NCBI GenBank assembly: GCA_965243415.1
Contig: OZ251549.1
Coordinates: forward strand, 868,001 to 932,000
Source of the DNA: G965204755 sp965243415
GTDB lineage: Bacteria; Acidobacteriota; Vicinamibacteria; Marinacidobacterales; Marinacidobacteraceae
Direction of reading: 5' to 3'
Length of the DNA stretch: 64,000 nucleotides
The notes under the pieces are model-generated. The model made no database searches and was not told where the DNA came from. It worked only from the letters and a program-made list of their open reading frames with translations. Within the stretch, counting starts at the first letter, position 1, and each line of letters begins with the position of its first letter. Positions 49,916-58,821 of this stretch are shown here, piece by piece. Both the position numbers and the translations under genes were made by a program.

Positions 49916-51714
49916 CGGCGAACGCGCGCCCGCCGGAGCCCGGGACGAACGGGGCGAAGGAGCGGCAAGACGACCGCCGGCTCCTCGGCCGGGTGCTGCC
50001 CTACCTGCTCCCGTACTGGAAGTTCGTGGCGCTGGGCGTGGGTCTCGTCCTGGTGAACACCGGCGCGCAACTCGCCGGGCCGTACCTGACCCGCATCGCC
50101 ATAGACGACCACATCGCCACCGGCGACATCGCCGGGCTCACCGGGATCCTCGGGCTCTACGCGGCGATGCTGGCGCTGGGGTTCGCCGCCGCCTACGGCC
50201 AGGCCTGGATCGTGAACCTCTTCGGCCAGCGGGTGATGCGGGATATCCGCCGCGATGTGTTCGCCCACATCCAGAAACTCCACACCGGCTGGTTCGACCG
50301 CAACCCGGTCGGCAAGGTGGTGACCCGCGCCACCAGCGATGTGGACGCGCTGAACGAACTGCTGAGTTCCGGCGTCGTCATGATCATCACCGATGTGGTG
50401 CTGCTGGTCGGCATCATGGCGGCGCTGCTGTTCATGAACTGGCAGTTGGCGCTGGTCACCTTCGGCGCGGTGCCGGCGCTCTTCACCGCCGGCTGGATCT
50501 TCCGCCGCCGCGTCCGGCCGGCGTTCCGCCGCGTGCGCGCCGCGGTCTCGGCGGTGAACGGTTTCCTCCAGGAGACGCTGACCGGCATCGAAGTGCTGCA
50601 GTTGTTCCGCCAGGAACGCCGCCGGGCGCGCGAATACCGGGAGTTGAACCGCGAACACACCGGCGCCCACCTGCAGACGGTGCTCTGCTTCTCGGTCTTC
50701 TACCCGGTGGTGGAGATGATCACCGCGGTCACCATCGCCGTCATCGTCGGCTACGGCGGCTCGCGACTGGATTCCGGCGCGCTCACCGTCGGCGGACTGG
50801 TCGCGTTCCTGATGTATTCGGAGATGTTCTTCCGGCCCATCCGCGACCTGACCGAGAAGTTCAACATCCTCCAGGGCGCGATGGCAGCCTCGGAACGCAT
50901 CGTGGGCCTCCTCGACACCGAACCGGAGATCGCTTCCCCGGCGAAGGCCCGCGCCCCGATCCACCGGCACGGCCGGCTGCATCTGGAGGGCGTTTCGTTC
51001 GCCTACCACCCGGACGACTGGGTGCTGCGCGACATCGAACTGCGCATCGAACCGGGCGAGACGGTGGCGCTCGTCGGGCACACCGGCTCGGGCAAGACGA
51101 CGCTCGCGGCGCTCCTGCTGCGTCTCTACGATGTCCAGCGCGGCGCGGTCCGGGTGGACGGGCTCGATGTGAAGCAGTGGCCGGTGGAAGAGTTGCGGCG
51201 CGAGTTCTCCATGGTGCAGCAGGATGTGCACCTCTTCTCCGGCAGCGTGCTCGACAACATCCGCCTCGGCGACGCCGGGATCAGCGAGGAACGCGCCCGC
51301 CGCGCCGCCGAAGCCGCGGAAGTGCTGAACTGGGCGCGTCACCTGCCGCAGGGGCTCGATACCCCGCTGGGCGAACGCGGCGGCGGCCTCTCGCAGGGCC
51401 AGCGGCAACTGGTCGGCATCGCCCGGGTCATGGCGCGGAGGACGCGGGTGCTGGTGCTCGACGAGGCCACTTCCAGCGTGGACCCGGAAACCGAACACGC
51501 GGTGCAGACGGCGCTCACCCGCGTCCTGGAGAACCGCACCAGCCTGGTGATCGCCCACCGCCTCTCCACCATCCGCGGCGCCGACCGGATCGTGGTGCTC
51601 CACCGGGGCCGCATCCGCGAGACCGGCTCCCACGCCGAGTTGCTCGCCGCCGGCGGGATCTACCGGCGGCTCTACGAATTGCAGTTCGCCGAAGAAGCGC
51701 TTCCGGCAGCATGA
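49912..51714 (+). CDS. ABC exporter half-transporter, subunit 2 (catalytic Glu intact)
   Basis: 600 residues from GTG 49912. MsbA/LmrA-like transmembrane domain (LPYLLPYWKFVALGVGLVLVNTGAQLAGPYLTRIAIDDHI), Walker A GHTGSGKT (from 389), a signature altered to LSQGQ (493-497) and Walker B LVLDE with catalytic E518, then ATSSVDPETE. The altered signature complements the D517 of subunit 1: together they form one degenerate and one competent ATP site. An asymmetric heterodimer such as TM287/288 or BmrCD is the best parallel. Confidence 0.92.
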   Translation: MTANARPPEPGTNGAKERQDDRRLLGRVLPYLLPYWKFVALGVGLVLVNTGAQLAGPYLTRIAIDDHIATGDIAGLTGILGLYAAMLALGFAAAYGQAWIVNLFGQRVMRDIRRDVFAHIQKLHTGWFDRNPVGKVVTRATSDVDALNELLSSGVVMIITDVVLLVGIMAALLFMNWQLALVTFGAVPALFTAGWIFRRRVRPAFRRVRAAVSAVNGFLQETLTGIEVLQLFRQERRRAREYRELNREHTGAHLQTVLCFSVFYPVVEMITAVTIAVIVGYGGSRLDSGALTVGGLVAFLMYSEMFFRPIRDLTEKFNILQGAMAASERIVGLLDTEPEIASPAKARAPIHRHGRLHLEGVSFAYHPDDWVLRDIELRIEPGETVALVGHTGSGKTTLAALLLRLYDVQRGAVRVDGLDVKQWPVEELRREFSMVQQDVHLFSGSVLDNIRLGDAGISEERARRAAEAAEVLNWARHLPQGLDTPLGERGGGLSQGQRQLVGIARVMARRTRVLVLDEATSSVDPETEHAVQTALTRVLENRTSLVIAHRLSTIRGADRIVVLHRGRIRETGSHAELLAAGGIYRRLYELQFAEEALPAA

Positions 51715-51814
51715 GTATCGGAATGTCGTCGCCGGTGCCCGTTTCGCCCCGATCCATTCCGGCCGGCTTTGCTCCGCCGCGCCTCGATACCCCGGCCCGC
51801 GACGGAGGTTCCCG

Positions 51815-52255
51815 ATGACCACTCCCCCGACAGCCCCGCTCACGCTCGACCGGGCGGCGATCCTCGAGGTGCTGCCCCACCGCGAACCGTTCCTGTTCCT
51901 CCACGGCGTCACCGACCTCGTGCCGGGAAAGAGCGCGCGCGGCTTCGTCACCGTTCCGCCGGACCACCCCTATTCCCTCGGACAGCCGCAGGTGCCGGCG
52001 GGACTCGTCATCGAGGCGATGGCCCAACTCGCCGGCGTCGCCATGCTCTACGAACGCCGCGCCGAGAACCCCATCGTCCTCTTCCGCTCGGTGGACGACT
52101 TCGTGATGGAGCGGGGCGTGGACTTCGGCTCCCGGCTGGACCTGTCCGCGGAGGTCGGCCGGATCCGCGGCCGCTTCGGCGAACTCCGCACCCATGCGAG
52201 CGCCGCCGGCGAACCGGTGGCCTCCGCCACCCTCGGCTTCGCCCTGATGCGGTAG
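51815..52255 (+). CDS. FabZ-like hotdog-fold dehydratase
   Basis: 146 residues. LEVLPHREPFLFLHGVTDLVPGKSARGFVTVPPDHPYS and VPAGLVIEAMAQLAGVAMLYERR follow FabZ closely, including the catalytic Glu in IEAMAQ. The FabZ motif GHFP with its catalytic His is not present (the region reads HPYSLGQPQVP), so dehydratase activity is uncertain; it may be a hotdog thioesterase or a lipid-A/polyketide pathway relative. It lies 100 bp after the ABC exporter and is probably in the same operon. Confidence 0.75.
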   Translation: MTTPPTAPLTLDRAAILEVLPHREPFLFLHGVTDLVPGKSARGFVTVPPDHPYSLGQPQVPAGLVIEAMAQLAGVAMLYERRAENPIVLFRSVDDFVMERGVDFGSRLDLSAEVGRIRGRFGELRTHASAAGEPVASATLGFALMR

Positions 52256-52297
52256 GAGGAATCGGCGGCCGCCCGGAGATCGGGCCTCGTTGTTCGG

Positions 52298-52349
52298 GCG
52301 AGTGCAGGGGCGGACGCAAGGGCTCGCGAACCGCACTATCGAGCGGAAC
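52298..52349 (+). repeat. Imperfect direct repeat, left copy, flanking the orphan gene
   Basis: Begins GCGAG, then GGGCGGACGC, and ends ATCGAGCGGAAC. The partner lies at 53350-53400 in the same orientation, with matching order and spacing of these blocks. The rest of 52256-52591 holds no recognisable gene. Confidence 0.5.
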
Positions 52350-52591
52350 CCGCAGAACACAGCGAGGCCGGAGCAGTTCCGCTACGCCGGGCACCGGCGC
52401 ATAGGGTTCCCCCGCACCGGTCCGGGAAAACGCGTGCGGGGCACTCTGGCGGGGAGAGCACCAGCATCGAGGCAACGCTTTGAATCGCAGTGCTTGGCGC
52501 AGGTTTCGGAACGGGCGAGCAGGGCCGACGGGCAGGTGTTGCCCAGGATCAAGGTTGAGGTGAGGTGGATGGCTCTCGACGCGTACTTGCG

Positions 52592-53311
52592 CTATTTCGA
52601 TTCGTGCTGTTGTCTCTCGAGGTGTTCGGAGAGCTCTTCCCAGAAGGCCTTGACGCTGTCGCACCAATCTTCCAAATCGTCTGCCGACACATAGAGGTCG
52701 TCACCGGATATGGGTGACATAGCGGTCGTAGCCGCAGAGATCGCCTGCTCTGGCCGGGAACGTCCACCGGTAGGTGGCGAGACCGCTACTTCTTGGGGTT
52801 CGAACAGATCCGGTCGCAGCGCCGCGAGTTCTTTGGCAGATCGTCCGGCGCCATGTTTTGCGACATTGGCCACAAGGCGAAGTTCACGAATCCTGTCTGC
52901 ACATGAAAAAGTCGAGCAGTCGACACCGTGGTCACGAAGGAAGGCACAGAACTTGGCACTACGCTGGTGTGGGGCTTGGCCGGAGACGAATGCCTGCTGT
53001 TGCTGCTCGAGCAAATGATAGAGACCTGCCGCGAGCAGATTCAGGATCCCTTGTCGTAGGCCATGCAGCGTCTGATAGTAGATGATGGCGTTATTGTTCG
53101 CCTTTTCGGCGATATCGCCGAGATCGACTGAGCCATCGCTGGGTTCGCTGCCTAGACGGGCGTACTCATCGTCGGCAAACGTTTCGGCGTCGTTCTCGAT
53201 ACCTGAGAGCGAGTCGAGGACTCTTCGCGTCAGAGTCGAGCGGAAGGCGTCGATTGTGGGGATGAAGGCGTCTCGGAGATAGAGCGCCCAGAAACCGGCG
53301 TTCGGTACCAT
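52592..53311 (-). CDS. Orphan protein with a HEPN-like motif
   Basis: 239 residues from ATG 53311. Mostly helical: LRDAFIPTIDAFRSTLTRRVLDSL, NNNAIIYYQTLHGLRQGILNLLAAGLYHLLEQQQQAFVSG, and ADRIRELRLVANVAKHGAGRSAKELAALRPDLF. The block R145-LVANVAK-H153 resembles the R...H motif with an adjacent Asn seen in HEPN RNases of toxin and defence systems, though the spacing is not exact. A C-terminal helix is acidic. Low GC, no neighbours in operon, flanked by direct repeats. I do not recognise the family. Frames extended upstream of 53311 are arginine-rich and unlikely. Confidence 0.6.
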   Translation of the reverse strand: MVPNAGFWALYLRDAFIPTIDAFRSTLTRRVLDSLSGIENDAETFADDEYARLGSEPSDGSVDLGDIAEKANNNAIIYYQTLHGLRQGILNLLAAGLYHLLEQQQQAFVSGQAPHQRSAKFCAFLRDHGVDCSTFSCADRIRELRLVANVAKHGAGRSAKELAALRPDLFEPQEVAVSPPTGGRSRPEQAISAATTAMSPISGDDLYVSADDLEDWCDSVKAFWEELSEHLERQQHESK

Positions 53312-53325
53312 GCGGGCATGGTACC
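53304..53325. promoter_or_regulatory. Perfect palindrome over the start codon of the orphan gene
   Basis: GGTACCATGC (53304-53313), two bases, then GCATGGTACC (53316-53325): 10-bp arms, perfect. The start codon of the 52592-53311 gene lies in one arm. It could be an operator for autorepression or an mRNA hairpin hiding the start. Confidence 0.55.
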
Positions 53326-53349
53326 GCGCCAAGCGATAGCGGAGCACTG

Positions 53350-53400
53350 GCGAGAAGGGCGGACGCGGTCGACGACGCGGACTGCACCATCGAGCGGAAC
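53350..53400 (+). repeat. Imperfect direct repeat, right copy
   Basis: Counterpart of 52298-52349, with GCGAG, GGGCGGACGC and ATCGAGCGGAAC in the same order. Between it and 53640 no gene is seen; the frames there are arginine-rich. Confidence 0.5.
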
Positions 53401-53640
53401 TGCCGAGATCGCTTCGCTCGGCAGCGGCCCGGCTCCGCGGCGCGTTCGGGTAGCCGCGACCGACTCTCGACCCCAACTCCCCGGGCGACCGTCTGGCGCC
53501 GGTGCGACGGGAACGGACGCGGAGCGGGGTGAGGCGTGCCGCGACCCCGACCCCCGCTGCGAAGGGGTCAGTGAGAGAGCCCCGAAGAGGTCCGGTGGCG
53601 CGAAGGCAGTCGTTGGTGTTGCCGCTCAAGGGTTCCGCCA

Positions 53641-53792
53641 CCCTGCCGGATGCAGACACCGCCGGTCTCTTCCGGAAAGGTTTCCCCGGTCCCGGCGTCG
53701 TCCGGCCCGGACTTGTAGTGCCACGCCCGGTTCGTTGGTCCGGTTAGTCCTTTTTCAGCAACGGTTTACGATTTCGAACTGTCGAAGATGAG
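53641..53792 (+). repeat. Solo IS-end-like element, copy B
   Basis: About 152 bp. The last 78 bp (53715-53792) match the right end of the IS at 6326-6403: GTAGTGCCACGCCCGGT at one end, CCTTTTTC in the middle, and the inverted-repeat-like ACTGTCGAAGATGAG at the other. The first ~74 bp instead match copy C (55341-55413), starting CCTGCCGGATGC. No transposase accompanies it. Confidence 0.75.
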
Positions 53793-53890
53793 TCAGCGCG
53801 ACGAGGCCTCCCGGCCCACTTCTCCCGGTCCGAATCCGCCGGTCCGTCACCGGGAGGCCGTTCGGCCGGCCACGCCCAGCCGGGGGAAGG

Positions 53891-55054
53891 TCAACGCGCC
53901 GCGAAGACGCCGGGAAGGCGGTGGATCTCCGGCGGTTCCGTGGCGGGGCCGACGATCTCGGCGAGGCTCAGGCCGGCGTCCAAGTCCGTCCGGATGTCGG
54001 GAAGATCGTTCCCGAGGCGGGCGGTGGTCCCCTCCGGGCCCGGAGTCAGCAGCAGCACCTCGTTCTTCCCCAGCCCCTCGTCTTCGAGCAGTTCCGGGGA
54101 ATGGGTGGTCAGGATCACCTGGGGTCCGCCACGGAGGCGGAAGTTGCTGAGGATGCTCGGCAACATTCGGACGACCGATGGGTGGAGCGACGATTCCGGT
54201 TTCTCGAGCAGGACCGGCCCTTCGGACTTCTTCCCTTCCAGCAGCGACCAGAGCAGTCCGATCAGGCGCAGGCTCCCGTCCGACAGATCCCGCTCGGTGT
54301 GTCGGGGGCTTCGCGGTCGCCAGTGCTCGCAGCGGGCGTTCAAATGCCAACGGCCGAGCCGGTCCCGCGTCAGTTCCAGTTCCTCCGACTGCGGCGCCGC
54401 GAATCGCAGCGCCCGGCGGATCCGTTCCAGCCGGCGCTCGCGGGTCCTCTCCGGGGTCCGCGCCAGCCGGAGCAGGAAGCCCGCCCCGTAGGGGTCGTCG
54501 GCGCGGTCGCCGCCACGGTACGGCTCCCGGATCCGGTGCGGAACGAGATGGACATACCGGATGGAACGCAGGAAGTCCGCGATCTCCCGGAAGCCCCGAT
54601 TCAGGTTCACCTGTTCCAGGGCGGTCTGGGTCATTCGCTCCGGGTCGGCGCGGTCCGCCGCGGTCGGACGGTCGAGCCGAACCTCGCCGGCGACAGTGAC
54701 CGTTTCCCGCTTCAGCACCGGCCGGCGGAGACCGCGCGGTTCGGCCCCGAAGGCCAGTTCGTAGGAGGCGGAGCGGTCCTCGGCGCCGTCCTCCATCTCG
54801 ACCCGCAGCGTCACCCGGCCGCGGTCGCGGTCCCGGGCCGCCAGGCAGCGTACCCGCGACAGACCGGACCGCGCCCCGACCGCGGCCCGGAAGCCCCCGC
54901 CGGGGGAGGCGACCTGCCGGAGGAAGCGGAGGGCGTCCAGCAGGTTCGACTTCCCGACCGCGTTCGGCCCGACCACCACCAGCCGACCGACCAGGGGGAA
55001 GTCGGCCCGCCGGAAGTTCCGCCAGTTCTCCAGCGTGAGGCGGGTGAGACGCAT
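53891..55054 (-). CDS. RecF/OLD-like AAA ATPase (AAA_21/AAA_15 type)
   Basis: 387 residues from ATG 55054 (MRLTRLTLENWRNFRRADF); an upstream start at 55084 adds ten residues outside the fold. Walker A is GPNAVGKS (29-36). The ABC-type signature region is DLSDGSLRLIGLLWSLLEG. Walker B reads VLLEKPESSLHPSVV, with E-K-P-E instead of the usual D-E-P-E. ILTTHSPELLEDE holds the switch His. No TOPRIM or nuclease domain is fused, unlike OLD. Such stand-alone ATPases are often one half of a defence pair, but the partner is not visible here. It lies between two direct repeats. Confidence 0.82.
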   Translation of the reverse strand: MRLTRLTLENWRNFRRADFPLVGRLVVVGPNAVGKSNLLDALRFLRQVASPGGGFRAAVGARSGLSRVRCLAARDRDRGRVTLRVEMEDGAEDRSASYELAFGAEPRGLRRPVLKRETVTVAGEVRLDRPTAADRADPERMTQTALEQVNLNRGFREIADFLRSIRYVHLVPHRIREPYRGGDRADDPYGAGFLLRLARTPERTRERRLERIRRALRFAAPQSEELELTRDRLGRWHLNARCEHWRPRSPRHTERDLSDGSLRLIGLLWSLLEGKKSEGPVLLEKPESSLHPSVVRMLPSILSNFRLRGGPQVILTTHSPELLEDEGLGKNEVLLLTPGPEGTTARLGNDLPDIRTDLDAGLSLAEIVGPATEPPEIHRLPGVFAAR

Positions 55055-55340
55055 CGGGGGGAGGGCCGCGGTCAGCCTACCCACCGCGCCGGTCGCGTCG
55101 CGCCAGTCCGCGTCCCGACCCGCCGAGCTCGCCCCCCAGCGGTTTCTCCCCGCGCACTCGCCGGCAGACCTCCACCCCGGCGCCCGCGTCCGCCGGCGGT
55201 CGGCCGACCCCGGTGCGCCGGCCTCGCCCCGGCTCCGGCTGTCGGGCGGCGCTCGGCCCTCTCTTCGCCTCGGCTCACCCCGGCGCCGCTCCCCGGCCGG
55301 ACGGAAGCGTTGCCGGTGTCACCACCCGGGAGATCCCCAA

Positions 55341-55491
55341 CCTGCCGGATGCCGGTACCGCCGGACTCCGCCCGGAAAGTGCGCCCGTTCCCGAGGCTGC
55401 GGGGCCCGGATTCGTAGTGCCACGCCCGGTCTGCAGGGCCAGTTATACCTTTTTCGTCAATGATTTACGATTTCGAACTGTTGAAGATGGG
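55341..55491 (+). repeat. Solo IS-end-like element, copy C
   Basis: About 151 bp, same orientation and arrangement as copy B. GTAGTGCCACGCCCGGTCTG starts the 78-bp IS-end part at 55414 and ACTGTTGAAGATGGG closes it. Copies B and C bracket the ATPase gene. Between 55055 and 55340 nothing else is recognised. Confidence 0.75.
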
Positions 55492-55544
55492 TCGGAGTGA
55501 CGAAGGGCCCGGGATCGCGTTCGCGCCGGGGCGGGGGCGTCCCG

Positions 55545-55550
55545 TATAAT
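55545..55550 (+). promoter_or_regulatory. Consensus -10 TATAAT of the TonB receptor gene
   Basis: Perfect TATAAT, 47 bp before the ATG at 55598, followed by AGAGGAGA as ribosome-binding site. The strongest promoter-like sequence in the window. Confidence 0.6.
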
Positions 55551-55597
55551 CGGCTGTTCCCCCTGACCTGAACCATCCCCAGCAGAGGAGACGATCC

Positions 55598-58507
55598 ATG
55601 CGCAGACGACTTACCCACGGGTTTACCCGCGCGGCCTTCGGGGTCGCGCTCGGCCTCGCGCTCGCGGCCCCGGGCGTCTCCGAGGCGCAGGAACTCCGGG
55701 GCCGGCTGGTCGGCACCGTGAGCGACGCCACCGGGGCGGTGCTCCCCGGCGTGACGGTCACCGCGTCCGGCCCGGCGCTGATCCAGGACCAGACCACGGT
55801 CACCGGCGGGCAGGGCACCTATGTGTTCCCGGCGCTCCCCACCGGCGTCTATTCGGTGTCCTTCTCGCTGTCGGGGTTCGGCTCGGTCGTCCGGGAGAAC
55901 ATCCAGATGACCCTGAACACCACGCTGACGGTGAACGCGATCCTCGAAGTGGGCGGGGTCGAGGAAGTCATCACCATCACCGGCGAGGCGCCGGTCGTGG
56001 ATGTGAAAACCACCGCCACCGGCGTGAACTTCACCGAGGAACTGCTGGAGGACATCCCGAACGCCCGCGACATCTGGGCGGCGATGGCCCAGGCGCCCGG
56101 CTTCCAGATGGAGGGCTACGATGTGGGCGGCTCCCACACCGGGACGCAGACTGGCTTCCAGGCCTTCGGTTTCGGCGACCAGCACCGGACGCTGCTCGAA
56201 GGCATCAATGTGACGGAGACCACCTCGGGCAACGCCGGGTACTTCGACTACGGCAGTTTCGAGGACTTCCAGTTGGGCGGTTCGGGGAACATGGGCGAGA
56301 CCCACGGCCTCGGCGCGTTCTTCAACCTCACCGTGAAGTCCGGCGGCGACCGCTTCAACGGCGACATCTATGTGGACTTCGAGAACGATTCCACCGTGGG
56401 TGACAATGTGCCGGATGCGCTGCGCGAGGGCGGCGGCACGGTGGGGCCGTACAAGTCCGGCGCCAACGGTCTCCAGGCCGGGAACCCGATCACCCTGCAG
56501 ACCGACATCAATGTGGGGATCGGCGGTCCGATCTGGCCCGGCAAGGCCTGGTTCTATGCGGGCTACCGGCTGAACCACCAGGAGAAACTGACGATCGGCA
56601 ACCCGGACCCGGCCACGACCCAACTCGGGAACTGGACCGGCAAGGCGACCTACCAGTTGACCGATTCCAGCCAGTTGATCGGTTTCTTCAACCGGCGCTC
56701 GAAACTGCAGGCGGAACGCGGACTCGGAGGCGACCGGCCTCTGGATACTGCGTGGTACCAGGCCTCGGTCAACAAGCCGATGAAGATCGAGTACACGAAT
56801 GTGTTGACGGAGAAGGCCTTCCTGAACCTGCAGGTGAGCCACTGGATCAACCAGTTCCCGCTGTATCCGACGCAGACCAAGTCGGAGAGCGTGGAGGGGA
56901 TTTCCGCGGGCCGTATAGATGAAGCGACCGGCGACTACACGAACGCCTATTACTACTACCACTTCCGCAAGGTCACCAAGCCCCAGTTCTCCGGCAACCT
57001 CACCTACTTCGCCGACGACTTCGGGGGCCAGCACACCTTCAAGATCGGAACCGAACTCTACCGGGAGCGTCGCAGTTTCCTGCGAATGCAGCCGGAGGGC
57101 ATCTTCTATCGGGACAGCGACGGCGAAGTGAACGAGGTGGACATCTACAACACGCCGAACACCGGCGTGAACGACATCTACCTGACGGCAGTGTATGCCC
57201 AGGATTCGTGGACGCTCAACGATCGGCTCACCCTGAACCTCGGGCTGCGGTTCGACCGTTACCGCATGGGGTGGCCGGACCAGTCCATGTCCCCGACGCA
57301 CTCCGACATCTTCGAGCCGCTCGAGGTGTCGCAGGAGGATGTCCTGACTCTCACGAACATCGGGCCGCGCATCGGCGCCGCGTTCGATCTGACCGGCGAA
57401 GGCCGGACGGTGTTGAAGTTGTTCGCCGGTCGGTTCTACTGGAACCCCAGCACGACGATCGTGGACGACGAGAACCCGGTGGGGCAGGCGGCCTTCCGGT
57501 ACCGGTTCAACGACCTGAACGGCGACCGGATCGTGAATCCGGGCCCGAGCGGCGGCCTCGCCGACTCGCCGGAACTCGGCGACCGGCTGCGGACGCTCGG
57601 CGGCGCCGGGTTCGTCACCGTGGATCGGGACCTGACGAACGCCTACGGACATGAGGCGTCGCTCCACTTCGAGCACCAACTCGCGGACAACTTCTCGTTC
57701 CGCGGTTCGTATGTCCACAAGAACTCCCGGAACGGGTACGGCGTCGTGGACCTCGGCCGGGCGAACGCCTACAACATCCCCTACACCTATGAAGACCGGG
57801 GCGTCGACAATGTGGCCGGAACCGGTGACGACCAGACGATCCAACTCATGGATCGGCCGGCGGGTGTCGAGGAAAACCGGATGTATGTGAACCCGGGGGC
57901 GCACGGACTGCCGGCGCCGGACGGGAACTACCACACCGTCGAAGTGGCGCTGAACCGACGGTTCTCCAACCGCTGGATGTTCCTGACCTCGTTCATGCAT
58001 ACCTGGGCGAACGCCCACATGCGCACCACGGCGTCCACCAGCGTTCGCGCCGCCGCCCGGTTCGACTTCATCGAGGGAACGACCTACGAGTGGCAGCCGA
58101 ACCAGTCGCTGCGACTGGGCGCGATCGATACGACCTACTGGAACTACAAATTGGTCGCCCGCTACATCTTCCCCTGGGAAGTCGGCGTGAGCGCGTCGTA
58201 CAAACTCCAGAGCGGCTACCAGACCGCTCGGCGTATCAGCGTGCGGCTCCCGAACGCCGGGACGGAGCGGGTGATGGCGTCGCCCTACGACGAGCGCGCC
58301 CCCAATGTCGGGATCTTCGACATGCGCGCCGAGAAGTCGTTCCTGCTGCCGAAGGGCGTGAGCCTGTCCCTGTTGTTCGACGGTTTCAACCTGATCAACA
58401 GTTCCACGGTCCTCAACTACCGGACCATCTCCGGCGGCCGCTACAACGAGATCGTCGCCATCCTCGACCCGCGCATCTTCCGCGTCGGCGTCCGGCTCGA
58501 GTTCTAG
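55598..58507 (+). CDS. TonB-dependent outer-membrane receptor with carboxypeptidase-regulatory domain (Oar-like)
   Basis: 969 residues. Signal peptide to about residue 31 (ALAAPGVSEAQE). A CarboxypepD_reg domain at ~33-115 (LRGRLVGTVSDATGAVLPGVTVTASG) is followed by the plug (VEEVITITGEAPVVDVKTTATGVNFTEELLEDIPNARDIWAAMAQAPG) and a long beta-barrel. It ends RVGVRLEF with the C-terminal Phe needed for BAM insertion. Such receptors are abundant in Acidobacteriota and Bacteroidota and import large substrates by TonB energy. The substrate is unknown. A consensus promoter and strong ribosome-binding site suggest high expression; a clear terminator follows. Confidence 0.93.
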   Translation: MRRRLTHGFTRAAFGVALGLALAAPGVSEAQELRGRLVGTVSDATGAVLPGVTVTASGPALIQDQTTVTGGQGTYVFPALPTGVYSVSFSLSGFGSVVRENIQMTLNTTLTVNAILEVGGVEEVITITGEAPVVDVKTTATGVNFTEELLEDIPNARDIWAAMAQAPGFQMEGYDVGGSHTGTQTGFQAFGFGDQHRTLLEGINVTETTSGNAGYFDYGSFEDFQLGGSGNMGETHGLGAFFNLTVKSGGDRFNGDIYVDFENDSTVGDNVPDALREGGGTVGPYKSGANGLQAGNPITLQTDINVGIGGPIWPGKAWFYAGYRLNHQEKLTIGNPDPATTQLGNWTGKATYQLTDSSQLIGFFNRRSKLQAERGLGGDRPLDTAWYQASVNKPMKIEYTNVLTEKAFLNLQVSHWINQFPLYPTQTKSESVEGISAGRIDEATGDYTNAYYYYHFRKVTKPQFSGNLTYFADDFGGQHTFKIGTELYRERRSFLRMQPEGIFYRDSDGEVNEVDIYNTPNTGVNDIYLTAVYAQDSWTLNDRLTLNLGLRFDRYRMGWPDQSMSPTHSDIFEPLEVSQEDVLTLTNIGPRIGAAFDLTGEGRTVLKLFAGRFYWNPSTTIVDDENPVGQAAFRYRFNDLNGDRIVNPGPSGGLADSPELGDRLRTLGGAGFVTVDRDLTNAYGHEASLHFEHQLADNFSFRGSYVHKNSRNGYGVVDLGRANAYNIPYTYEDRGVDNVAGTGDDQTIQLMDRPAGVEENRMYVNPGAHGLPAPDGNYHTVEVALNRRFSNRWMFLTSFMHTWANAHMRTTASTSVRAAARFDFIEGTTYEWQPNQSLRLGAIDTTYWNYKLVARYIFPWEVGVSASYKLQSGYQTARRISVRLPNAGTERVMASPYDERAPNVGIFDMRAEKSFLLPKGVSLSLLFDGFNLINSSTVLNYRTISGGRYNEIVAILDPRIFRVGVRLEF

Positions 58508-58580
58508 TCGGCGGCGACAGATCCAGTCCGGCGGAGAGCCGGGCGGCGCCTCTGCATGGAACGCCGCCCGGTCCCGCCCC

Positions 58581-58617
58581 CGACCCGTCGGTTCTCGGCG
58601 AACCGGCGGGTCGTTTT
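58581..58617 (+). terminator. Rho-independent terminator after the TonB receptor gene
   Basis: Stem CGACCCGTCGGTTC / GAACCGGCGGGTCG (14 pairs, one G-T) with a 5-base loop, then TTTT. It lies in the 314-bp spacer between convergent genes; the rest of the spacer shows nothing else. Confidence 0.85.
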
Positions 58618-58821
58618 CGTCGACGCGGCGATGAAGACGGTCGCGCGGGGCGCCGAGGGTGAGGCGCACGGATGCGGCGCCGGCGGCGCGAGTGTGAGTG
58701 CCCGGAGATAGCGCTTCTTCGGCTGCGGATCGCCCTGGAGCAGTCGGCGGAAGGCCGCTGCGCAAGCCGGCCGCAGGGTCTTGTCGGCGACACTCCGCAA
58801 CAGGCGGGGCGTCGCTCGGCG

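Noticed and set aside
52290..52694. 134-codon plus-strand gene
   Set aside because: It overlaps the 3' end of the orphan gene on the other strand, has no domain, and its composition is that of a shadow frame.
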